Assembly (NCBI GenBank): GCA_012797725.1
Contig: JAAZON010000658.1
Location: 1-13,398, forward strand
DNA from: SAR324 cluster bacterium
Lineage (GTDB): Bacteria; Bdellovibrionota; UBA2361; JAAZON01
Length of the DNA stretch: 13,398 nucleotides
Direction of reading: 5' to 3'
The notes under the pieces are model-generated. The model was not told the DNA's origin, ran no database searches, and saw only the letters and a list, made by a program, of their open reading frames with translations. This document shows positions 1 to 7,385 of this stretch, in pieces (position 1 is the stretch's first letter; each line of letters starts with the position of its first letter). A program made the position numbers and the translations under genes.

Positions 1-909
1 CTCTCTTCGAATGATTCTTATATTTATGGCATATTCCACCTTGGCAAAGTTGCCGATTTGACTCTGGGTGGAAGCTTCAGTCACGTTGAAGGCGAGCATC
101 GTGAACTTGCTCCCTTTCTTGATAATACTTTTAAGAAAGATCGGCTAAACCCAAAAATTGGTTTTATTAGTAATCCAATCGAAGATCTGACACTACGAGC
201 TGCCTACTTCGAAACACTAGCAAAATCCACTTTTGAAGATAATATATTGATTGAACCCAGTATGGTAGCAGGAATTAATCAGCGCTTTACTGACGATTCA
301 GCTACGCAAGCTCGTAATCTCGGAGCAGGGGTAGATTATAAAATTGGAGCCTTAAGTTACTTCGGGGTTGAAGCGCTTCGACGGCACACGGTTCATCCAT
401 ACTATGAAGCTAAATCCTTTTTTATTGTCAACTATGATGACATGACCCTAGCTCCTAGATTAGGAGAGGCAGATCCATGGGATTACCATCGAAATGAAAA
501 TTTTATCAAAGCTTATTATTCGCAGGTTTGGACGCCAAAATTAGTGTCAAACATTGATTATTCCTTTTCACGTTTTGATGCCACAGATCCAGAAATAAAC
601 GACGATGTAAAACTTCATAAAACATCGGCAGAGCTTCGCTATTTTTCCGTTACGGGTCTTTTTCCATTTATAAATGCGACCTGGAGAGATCAGACTCATA
701 AAGGGAATTTTCTGGCTCAGGATGGCACTTCTGCTTTTTGGACTCTTGATGTTGGCCTTGGCTATCGCATCCCAGAACGCCATGGTGCTGTGTTTTTAAA
801 AATTGAAAATATTCTGGATGAAGATTTCGTTTATTACCAAGGCTTCGGTCTTGAACCACTTGTTCATTCTGGAATTGGATTTTCATTAAATGCTTCCTTT
901 AATTTCTGA
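1..909 (+). CDS. Outer-membrane beta-barrel protein, C-terminal part (TonB-dependent-receptor-like), 5' end outside window
   Basis: The reading frame is open from base 1, so the gene starts upstream; the in-frame TTG near base 58 is not needed as a start. About 302 residues are visible. They alternate short hydrophobic/aromatic strands with polar turns, as in outer-membrane barrels. Examples are 'LTLRAAYFETLAKS', 'NLGAGVDYKIGALSYFGVEA' and the near-terminal 'FLKIENILDEDFVYYQ', which resembles the 'NLFDEdYy' segment of TonB-dependent receptors. The protein ends in Phe (SLNASFNF), the usual C-terminal signal recognised by the BAM machinery. Some proteins with this kind of barrel carry N-terminal TPR repeats instead of a plug, so the missing N-terminus decides the subfamily. 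The next gene starts 10 bases after this stop, implying one transcript and perhaps a shared role at the cell surface. Outer-membrane location is well supported; substrate and mechanism are unknown. Confidence 0.8.
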   Translation, partial: LSSNDSYIYGIFHLGKVADLTLGGSFSHVEGEHRELAPFLDNTFKKDRLNPKIGFISNPIEDLTLRAAYFETLAKSTFEDNILIEPSMVAGINQRFTDDSATQARNLGAGVDYKIGALSYFGVEALRRHTVHPYYEAKSFFIVNYDDMTLAPRLGEADPWDYHRNENFIKAYYSQVWTPKLVSNIDYSFSRFDATDPEINDDVKLHKTSAELRYFSVTGLFPFINATWRDQTHKGNFLAQDGTSAFWTLDVGLGYRIPERHGAVFLKIENILDEDFVYYQGFGLEPLVHSGIGFSLNASFNF

Positions 910-917
910 GAAAGAAG
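908..917 (+). promoter_or_regulatory. Ribosome binding site that favours the ATG at 920
   Basis: The purine run GAGAAAGAAG lies just before the ATG at 920. An in-frame ATG at 890 would start inside the last codons of the preceding barrel gene and put ten polar residues ahead of the signal peptide. Starting at 920 gives the charged 'MEQKK' followed at once by a hydrophobic stretch, a normal export signal, so 920 is the preferred start. Confidence 0.55.
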
Positions 918-919
918 AT

Positions 920-3900
920 ATGGAACAAAAAAAAGTAATACTAAAGTTAACTGGCATTTTAGTACTGATAACATTGGGCATCATGAACTTTGGAGTTCCT
1001 GGCGAGATTTATGCCCAGGGGCCTTTCACTGTTGCAACAGAAAGTGATTCAAATGCAACAGAAAGCAATGCGCAAAGAAAGAGCTTCTTCGATCCTAAGT
1101 TTCATCGCTATTGGACATTTATGAGCGATGCTAGTGAGGGGATAAAATACTCTTACTCCGCTGATGGTACTTCCTGGACGGCATCGGGCACTCTGGCAAC
1201 ATATAAGAACTCTAAGTTTTCAGTCTTCTATAAACAGATAAATTATGTTCCTTATGTCTTCATTGCGGCCGTCTCAGAGGGCAACATCGCTGAATTGCAT
1301 GTCCTAAGAGGAGTTATTGGAAGGGATGGAATTAGCTTTGAAAGCCCTATTTCCGTGGGTGAACAAACTAGTGTAAGTTCCGGCATTTCAAGCCCAGCTA
1401 TTTCAATCGATAGACTTGATTTTATTGTTATAGCTTATGCAATTGATATGGGCCCTGGAAGTTCATTAACGGAAAGCGTGCAGCTTAAAATAGTAAAATC
1501 TACTGTGGCAGCTAATTCTTCATCTCTTTCTTTCGAAACCGCAAAAAAGATAGGAAAGAGCGCCTCGCCAGGAGAGCTTCGAGAAATAGCTCTAATAAAT
1601 CAGGAAGGCGGTACTATGTTCCTAGTGGCAAACGGAATTTCTGGAAATATCATAGCATATCGCTTTAATGCAACAAGTCAAACTTGGGAAGAACAAAATA
1701 ATTCTGGAGTAGAAACAGATTACAGCTGGTTTAATTTTAGTGGGGTGAGTGTTAACACAATTGCTATTGTGAATTCCACAGTATACATCGGATGTAATTT
1801 TAAGAATCTATCCGGTGACCCTTCAGCCACTCTAGTTGCCTATTTAGATACCACAACTTATCCACCTTCCTGGAAAGCACTGGGAGGTGGGCTTCAGGGG
1901 AATGCAGTGCATAGTCTTAAAGCCTACAATAATTATCTTTATGTTGGGGGAGAATTTGAAAGCGCAGGAGGCTTAGAAGGCACCAAAAATATTGCAGCCT
2001 GGGATCTTGTCAATCAAAAATGGATCGCTTTAGGAAATGGCCTTGATAACAAGGTACTTGCTCTTGAAGTATATGAAAGCACAATTTATGCGGGCGGAGC
2101 TTTTAGTGGATATCTGAGCAAATGGGATTCCAGCATAAGCTCTTGGATCAACATAAATTCAACTCTTAATGGTGAAGTGAGAGCCCTTGCCACCGATCCT
2201 GTGACCACAACACAAATAATAGTTGGCGGAGCTTTTACGGAAGCAGATGGAACCCCATTAACTGCATATATTGCGCGCTTAAGTGGAAATACATGGTCAG
2301 CAATAAGTAGCACCGATGTTCCTAATGGCCCTGTAAATGCGATTGCTATTAGCTCAAACTCTGACAAAAATATATATATCGGTGGCGAGTTTACATCTGT
2401 AGGAAATATCTCTGGGACTAATCACATAGCCTATAACCATTTATCAACGTGGAGTGCACTAAGTACAAGTCAAGAACTAAATGGAGTGGTTCGCAGCCTG
2501 GCATTCAATGGTAACACATTGCTTATCGGTGGAGATTTCCTCGAAGCAACTATACCGGCATTTCATGTCGCCCGATTTATTGAAGGTGGATCCTTTTTCT
2601 ATCCAATGGACTACTCAGCTAATGCAAATTATACCGTAAGGACAATTGTTGTTGATAGCTCTGTTCCCTATGTGGGCGGTGATTTCTCCAGTTTTGCTGG
2701 AAATCCGAACATTAACAAAGTAGCTAAATTGGATGTAATGCAGTGGGTTGGGCTCGGAAGCTTTCCAAAAGCAGCTATCGAGGGCGAAATCCATGCAATG
2801 GAGTTTTATCAAAATGAACTCTATATAGGTGGAGATTTTCAAAATGCTGGTGGCATCGAAGCTGCTGATTATCTTGCGCGTTTTGATGGGGCTAACTGGA
2901 ATGCTGTTCTTCAGGATAGCAATAGTTTCACCCCTATTAACAAAACAGTTCGCGCACTTATGGTAGTTGGAGAAAAACTTTATATAGGCGGAGATTTTCA
3001 TACGGATCAATCCTCGATAGGTTATGAGTATAATTATCTAACAAGCTTCAAAAAGGATAGTTCTGGCAGTAGCTGGGTATCATTAGGTAACGTACCGTTA
3101 GGAGGTCCTGTACACACCTTAGCAAAGGGTACAGGAGAGGGCATCTTTGTTGGAGGTAAGTTTGATACGACTAATGATCAAAATCTTAAGCGAGATCATG
3201 TAGCTTACTGGGATGGGACTGCTTGGTTTTCTCTCGGATCAGGAGTTTTCGAAAATACCATTGAGGCCTTGGTTCTTGTAAATGGCACCCTATATGCCGG
3301 TGGGTATCAGATTAAATATGACAGCCCAAATCACTATCATTTGGCCAGATTTGTTAATAATGCGTGGGAATCTATACAAACTGTAAACGGAAGAGTGCGA
3401 AGCTTGGCAAGCAATGGCATTAACCTGTACGTGGGAGGTGATTTCAATTATCCAGCTCAAGGTTTTGCTATTTATGATGGGACAAATTGGAGCAATGGGG
3501 CTTTGAATTTGGATGGTAATGTGCACTCTATCCGGAGTTTTTTTGATAATACAACCCAAAAACTCCTAATTGGTGGCGTTTTTTCCTCAAATGAAGCCTA
3601 TCAAAATGGAGCCTTCGTTTACACTCCGGGAGCAGCACCAAGCACAAGTGAGCTTTGTGCAGGTTTAGACGGGAGTGTTGAAGCCTTTGCAGTCAACCGA
3701 GATGGCATATACGTGGGAGGAGCTTTCGCCGCAACTGGGCCAGGGACTTTTCAATCTTTTCTTTCACAATGTAAGAAAGCAGCAGCAGCAAATGTCGGCG
3801 CGAAAAGTCATTTTTCAAGCTTAAGTGATAAAAACGGCAATCTTCATATGCTATATAGCAGCGCTTCTAATCTCATGTATAGATCCTTGGATTTCACCAC

Positions 3901-6640
3901 GACTCCAGCTCTATGGGGCACTCCTTACACTTTAGGTGCTGATGGGATTGAAGATCTCTCTCTTTCAATAGACTACAATACATCTCAATTGATAGCCGCA
4001 TGGAGCACAGGGTCAGTTATTGAGTTTAGCCGAAGGAAATCTGATGGCTGGGAAGCTCCAATACCAATTGGTTCATTAAGCACCAGATCTTATTTAAATT
4101 CAACGCTACACGTGGTTCCGCTTAATGCCTTGCTTTTCTGGACTGATGCAGGCTCAGTCTATTCTTACTTGATGAATTCCTCTACAGCTTCAGACGTTAA
4201 TTATCCCTTAAAAATTCAAGTTGTAACCCCTAGTGGAAGGCCTTTGCCTGGAGTCAAGGTGAATAATGGAATCAATCAAAGCTGCATAACAGATGGATTT
4301 GGGGTCTGTGTGTTTCGCGTAGCTTCTGAGCCAAGCTATCCAATCGAAGTCTCACGCGATGGCTTTACGATCACTTTTCAGTTCATGCGGGGACGCCTCA
4401 CGGACAATACCCTAGAGATGCTCTATCTTGCCACTCCTTCACTGCGTAGTCTTTCGGGTACAATTAAATACTCGAAAGCACCAAATGATCCCTTGCCAAA
4501 TGCAACAGTTGATGGAGGTCTTTTGGGGACTACCACAACTGGAACTAATGGTGAATTTATTTTCAATAACGTTGCGTGGGGAACTGAGTATACTATTCGA
4601 CCTCGGATGGAAGGATATATTTTTAACCCAGAGTTTATCAGCGGCATAGCCGATGGAAATCCAAGTCATAATCCTCCTCTTGATTTCAGAGCCCTCAAGA
4701 AGACCTACACCCTTTCAGGGAAAGTGACTGTAGGGGGACGTGGACTTGCCTCAGTCAAAATAAATGGAGGAAAAGACTTGGGGACTGTGATTAGTAAAGA
4801 AGATGGAAGCTTTGTATTCCAAAATGTTCCGGCTCATTTTGAATACAAACTACGCCCGTCTCTTACAGGCTATACTTTTTCCCCTAGATCAATCACTGGT
4901 GTTATGGATGGGGCAAAGAAAGATGCTAACTTTTCAGCGGCGAAACGTCGGTCTTATGGTGGCAACCTTTCACTCATAAACGTTTCCTCAGATGGCGATC
5001 TAGCAAATGAAGATAGTGGTTCCGTTAGCCCTGGTAGTGGGCTTCTTGAAAGAAGTGCTTTTAGCATCAGTAATGATGCCAAAATAATTGCTTTTAGTTC
5101 TCTCGCTACAAAACTTGTTGACGATGACACTAATGGGAAGCGTGATGTATTTGTCAGATTTAACAGCGCCGGAATCACTAAATGTATTAGCGTTAATGAA
5201 AACGGTAACTTTGGTGATGCCGACAGTGGGACTCCAACAGAAAATGAACGTGCTGTATCCTTAAATAGTTCAGGAACTCACGTAGCATTCCATTCAGAGG
5301 CAAGCAACCTGGTGCCATTAGACGGAAATGGCACTTCTGATGTTTTTCTCTATGACCTTGAGGCAGGAACCCATACGCTGATTAGTCAGTCCTCAGAAGG
5401 TTATATTGGAAACGCAAGAAGCAGCAGCCCTTCCATAAATAGCGATGCAAGCATGGTTGTTTTCACCTCTGAAGCGACTACTCTTGTGGATGATGATCTT
5501 AATGGAGCAGCTGATATCTTTCTCCGAAATACAGTTGCTGGCACTACATCTCGTATTAGCATTTCATCCACTGGAACTGAAGCAAATGGATCTTCAAAAT
5601 TCCCATCAATTAGTGGGGATGGAAATCTTGTTGTCTTCATGTCAGATGCTAGCAATTTGGTAGAAGCTGATACCAATGGTTTTACAGATATTTTCTTGCG
5701 CAACATAAGTGAGGCGACTACCATTCGTATCAGTCAAAGTAGCAATGGAGAAGAGGCTAATGGGAACTCTTCAATGCCGGCAATTAGCGCAGATGGTAAA
5801 TTTATTGCCTTCTCTTCAAACGCCACAAATCTCTCGTCAAAATGTGTAAATGGTTTGAGAAACATCTTTGTTTATAATGTAGCAACTCACGCCATCAATT
5901 GCGTAAGCATAAGCTCAACAGGAAACTCTGGAAATGCCGACAGCGGATTTGGAGAACTTTCTCTGAGCCAGTACGGCCGCTATGTGGCGTTTTCTTCTGA
6001 TGCAAATAATCTTGTCCAAAATGATAGCAACGGTAAAAGAGATGTTTTTGTCCACGATCTGGATACGGCAAGAACAACATTAGTGAGTAAATCTCTTCGA
6101 GGCACCTATGGTAACAACGCTTCAGGACCAGGGCTACTAAGCGCAGACGGAGAAACTGTTGTTTTCACTTCAAAAGCAAGCAACCTTACTACTAACATTG
6201 ATAATGGTAAAGCCAACATATTCAAGGCATCCGTAGGTGCCTTTCCAGATATATATGAGGCTGGCATAAAGATTGAAGATCCACCTTCTGTTTTAAGAGA
6301 CAACCATACCATTTATGTTGTCCTTGCTCACTTTAGTCTGCAGCAAACAAGTCCTTCTTTTTACAGACTAGTACTAGATAAAAACCCATCACGATATAAC
6401 AACCTCACGAGCCAAACATATGCGGCTAGTAAAGGTAAAAAGGTTGTTTACGTAATTAAAATCAAAGGCACGAAAAATACTAGTTATTTAAAAAAATCAA
6501 TAGTAAAGAAAAATCAGATCAGTTATAAGAATCTGAAATCTGGCACTTATTCATTAAGCTATCATGTTGAACTAAGAGAGGGAACCAAAGTTATTTCAAA
6601 AACAAAGGAAAGTCCAAAGCGACAATTCACGGTCATTTAA
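920..6640 (+). CDS. Giant exported multi-propeller protein with carboxypeptidase-regulatory-like and PD40 repeats
   Basis: This 1,906-residue protein (from ATG 920) begins with a signal peptide (charged MEQKK, hydrophobic stretch to about residue 25, likely cleavage near GEIYA/QG around residue 32). Domains in order: about 40-273 is sialidase/BNR-like ('YSADGTSWTASG'); about 277-940 has 14 repeats built on [ILV]Y[IVA]GG[DEA]F with 'W..LG' strands; about 955-1093 is a second sialidase-like stretch ('KNGNLHMLYSSASNLMYR'); about 1095-1341 has three carboxypeptidase-regulatory/CnaB-like beta-sandwich domains; about 1350-1773 has seven PD40/TolB-like repeats; about 1774-1906 is a basic terminal domain with an Ig/FN3-like strand pattern ('LKSGTYSLSYHVELREG'). 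No transmembrane anchor, barrel, LPXTG or other known C-terminal sorting signal is visible. No catalytic residues can be named, so a binding, adhesive or structural surface role is inferred. It sits 10 bases after an outer-membrane barrel gene and 4 bases before an HD-domain gene. Confidence 0.85.
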   Translation: MEQKKVILKLTGILVLITLGIMNFGVPGEIYAQGPFTVATESDSNATESNAQRKSFFDPKFHRYWTFMSDASEGIKYSYSADGTSWTASGTLATYKNSKFSVFYKQINYVPYVFIAAVSEGNIAELHVLRGVIGRDGISFESPISVGEQTSVSSGISSPAISIDRLDFIVIAYAIDMGPGSSLTESVQLKIVKSTVAANSSSLSFETAKKIGKSASPGELREIALINQEGGTMFLVANGISGNIIAYRFNATSQTWEEQNNSGVETDYSWFNFSGVSVNTIAIVNSTVYIGCNFKNLSGDPSATLVAYLDTTTYPPSWKALGGGLQGNAVHSLKAYNNYLYVGGEFESAGGLEGTKNIAAWDLVNQKWIALGNGLDNKVLALEVYESTIYAGGAFSGYLSKWDSSISSWININSTLNGEVRALATDPVTTTQIIVGGAFTEADGTPLTAYIARLSGNTWSAISSTDVPNGPVNAIAISSNSDKNIYIGGEFTSVGNISGTNHIAYNHLSTWSALSTSQELNGVVRSLAFNGNTLLIGGDFLEATIPAFHVARFIEGGSFFYPMDYSANANYTVRTIVVDSSVPYVGGDFSSFAGNPNINKVAKLDVMQWVGLGSFPKAAIEGEIHAMEFYQNELYIGGDFQNAGGIEAADYLARFDGANWNAVLQDSNSFTPINKTVRALMVVGEKLYIGGDFHTDQSSIGYEYNYLTSFKKDSSGSSWVSLGNVPLGGPVHTLAKGTGEGIFVGGKFDTTNDQNLKRDHVAYWDGTAWFSLGSGVFENTIEALVLVNGTLYAGGYQIKYDSPNHYHLARFVNNAWESIQTVNGRVRSLASNGINLYVGGDFNYPAQGFAIYDGTNWSNGALNLDGNVHSIRSFFDNTTQKLLIGGVFSSNEAYQNGAFVYTPGAAPSTSELCAGLDGSVEAFAVNRDGIYVGGAFAATGPGTFQSFLSQCKKAAAANVGAKSHFSSLSDKNGNLHMLYSSASNLMYRSLDFTTTPALWGTPYTLGADGIEDLSLSIDYNTSQLIAAWSTGSVIEFSRRKSDGWEAPIPIGSLSTRSYLNSTLHVVPLNALLFWTDAGSVYSYLMNSSTASDVNYPLKIQVVTPSGRPLPGVKVNNGINQSCITDGFGVCVFRVASEPSYPIEVSRDGFTITFQFMRGRLTDNTLEMLYLATPSLRSLSGTIKYSKAPNDPLPNATVDGGLLGTTTTGTNGEFIFNNVAWGTEYTIRPRMEGYIFNPEFISGIADGNPSHNPPLDFRALKKTYTLSGKVTVGGRGLASVKINGGKDLGTVISKEDGSFVFQNVPAHFEYKLRPSLTGYTFSPRSITGVMDGAKKDANFSAAKRRSYGGNLSLINVSSDGDLANEDSGSVSPGSGLLERSAFSISNDAKIIAFSSLATKLVDDDTNGKRDVFVRFNSAGITKCISVNENGNFGDADSGTPTENERAVSLNSSGTHVAFHSEASNLVPLDGNGTSDVFLYDLEAGTHTLISQSSEGYIGNARSSSPSINSDASMVVFTSEATTLVDDDLNGAADIFLRNTVAGTTSRISISSTGTEANGSSKFPSISGDGNLVVFMSDASNLVEADTNGFTDIFLRNISEATTIRISQSSNGEEANGNSSMPAISADGKFIAFSSNATNLSSKCVNGLRNIFVYNVATHAINCVSISSTGNSGNADSGFGELSLSQYGRYVAFSSDANNLVQNDSNGKRDVFVHDLDTARTTLVSKSLRGTYGNNASGPGLLSADGETVVFTSKASNLTTNIDNGKANIFKASVGAFPDIYEAGIKIEDPPSVLRDNHTIYVVLAHFSLQQTSPSFYRLVLDKNPSRYNNLTSQTYAASKGKKVVYVIKIKGTKNTSYLKKSIVKKNQISYKNLKSGTYSLSYHVELREGTKVISKTKESPKRQFTVI
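1749..3740 (+). repeat. Fourteen 'YVGGxF' propeller-like protein repeats
   Basis: Fourteen copies of a roughly 49-residue unit occur in one frame. Their core motifs in order are VYIGCNF, LYVGGEF, IYAGGAF, IIVGGAF, IYIGGEF, LLIGGDF, PYVGGDF, LYIGGDF, LYIGGDF, IFVGGKF, LYAGGYQ, LYVGGDF, LLIGGVF and IYVGGAF. Each core follows a 'V.aLa' strand and is usually followed by 'A.[FWY]dg..W..LG'. The pattern resembles Rax2/kelch-like beta-propeller blades. The count is twice seven, which would suit two seven-bladed propellers. DNA identity between copies is low, so this is an old protein-level repeat rather than a recent tandem duplication. Confidence 0.8.
4201..4945 (+). repeat. Three consecutive carboxypeptidase-regulatory-like (CnaB/Ig-type) domains
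   Basis: Three related beta-sandwich units follow one another. The first begins 'YPLKIQVVTPSGRPLPGVKV' and has two cysteines (QSCITDGFGVC) that could form a disulfide. The second begins 'LSGTIKYSKAPNDPLPNATV' and the third 'YTLSGKVTVGGRGLASVKI'. Units two and three share 'G.F.F.NV....EY..RP...GY.F.P..I.G..DG', the typical carboxypeptidase D regulatory-like pattern. Such domains usually act as stalks or spacers in exported proteins. Confidence 0.75.
4969..6240 (+). repeat. Seven PD40/TolB-like repeats with Asp/Asn-rich loops
   Basis: Seven units of about 56-66 residues follow the plan 'RIS.SS.G.eaNg.S..P.IS.DG..VaF.S.AsNLv..D.NG..DiF.r'. The loops, in order, read DDDTNGKRD, PLDGNGTSD, DDDLNGAAD, EADTNGFTD, SSKCVNGLRN, QNDSNGKRD and TNIDNGKAN. 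Seven copies match one complete seven-bladed propeller. The acidic loop looks like a calcium-binding loop in most copies but is degenerate in copies five and seven. The metal-binding idea is inference from the residue pattern. Confidence 0.8.
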
Positions 6641-6644
6641 GAAA

Positions 6645-7385
6645 GTGGAGACTACAAGCTACCCCATAGATGTTGCAAAACTACCAAAGCATGCAACAGC
6701 AGATAAAATCGACAGAGAACTTGCGCGATTATTGAAATTCCCTATTTTTACCAAGGGAATTGATATGCTCTCATTACTCCCAACCTTTCTAAGCTTCCAT
6801 GATGCGGAACATAGTAGATCCGTTCTATGGGTTGTAATCGCACTCGCCCTAATGGATAACTTAGCACCAAGAGAAATTGAACTACTTGGTATCGCTGCGA
6901 TATTTCACGATCTGGGCTTCATAGAAGCCAAATCGGGAGAGCCTGAATTGCTTTATGAAAATGAAAGCAGAGGCGCCGAACATGCAAAATTAGCAATGCT
7001 GGAATTAGGATGGCCGAATGCTGATATTGATTATGTGAGGGAATTAATCTTAGATACTGCTCTTACCCCCCACTGGAACGGTAAGATCTTCGAGCAGACA
7101 ATACTCAGAAATCCTAATTCCAAGTATCTTCTTGATGCTGATTTGAACAATCTTGGCACTGATAATTTCTTCCCCAATATAGTGAAACTCTTTAATGAAC
7201 GTTTTGGGTTGGCTTTAAATTCTTTTGAAGAACTTCAAAAGTATCCCCACGGACTTTCTTTTATTGAAGACACTTACAACTTTATCTCGCACCACTCCTG
7301 GAAAACCGAAAGCGCTACAATGCTATTTAAAGAGAAAGAAGAGGCGAACTTTCTTTCTCTAAAACGCATACTATACGGCTGCTAG
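6645..7385 (+). CDS. HD-domain metal-dependent phosphohydrolase family protein
   Basis: This 246-residue protein has no signal peptide, so it is probably cytosolic. The HD signature is visible: FHDAEH at 51-56 (first His ligand region), the HD pair in 'AAIFHDLGF' (H88, D89) and a C-terminal Asp in 'LLDADLNNLG' (D164/D166). The layout resembles HD/PDEase-like enzymes that use 'YHN..H', 'lfHDlGf', 'NHE' and 'DADL' segments. Here the usual NHE position reads 'ENE' (105-107), with a His slightly later at 113. HD enzymes hydrolyse nucleotides, cyclic nucleotides or other phosphoesters; the substrate cannot be read from sequence. The start is GTG at 6645, four bases after the giant gene's stop, with only a weak AAGAAA ahead of it, so translational coupling is likely. 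Its 3' end overlaps the convergent kinase gene by 15 bp. Confidence 0.75.
   Translation: METTSYPIDVAKLPKHATADKIDRELARLLKFPIFTKGIDMLSLLPTFLSFHDAEHSRSVLWVVIALALMDNLAPREIELLGIAAIFHDLGFIEAKSGEPELLYENESRGAEHAKLAMLELGWPNADIDYVRELILDTALTPHWNGKIFEQTILRNPNSKYLLDADLNNLGTDNFFPNIVKLFNERFGLALNSFEELQKYPHGLSFIEDTYNFISHHSWKTESATMLFKEKEEANFLSLKRILYGC

Noticed and set aside
890..919. ATG at 890 as start of the giant protein
   Set aside because: It lies inside the end of the barrel gene, lacks a good ribosome site, and adds ten polar residues in front of an otherwise normal signal peptide. ATG 920 fits better.
2615..3010. 131-residue open frame antisense to the propeller repeats
   Set aside because: It is a shadow of the repeat-coding strand, with no ribosome site and no family resemblance.
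1749..6240. Repeats as a CRISPR array or DNA tandem repeat
   Set aside because: Periodicity exists only at protein level in one open frame; the DNA copies differ and there are no spacers.
920..6640. Giant protein as an autotransporter or LPXTG/PEP-CTERM-anchored protein
   Set aside because: The C-terminus is a basic beta-rich domain ending FTVI, with no barrel, no terminal hydrophobic helix and no sorting motif.
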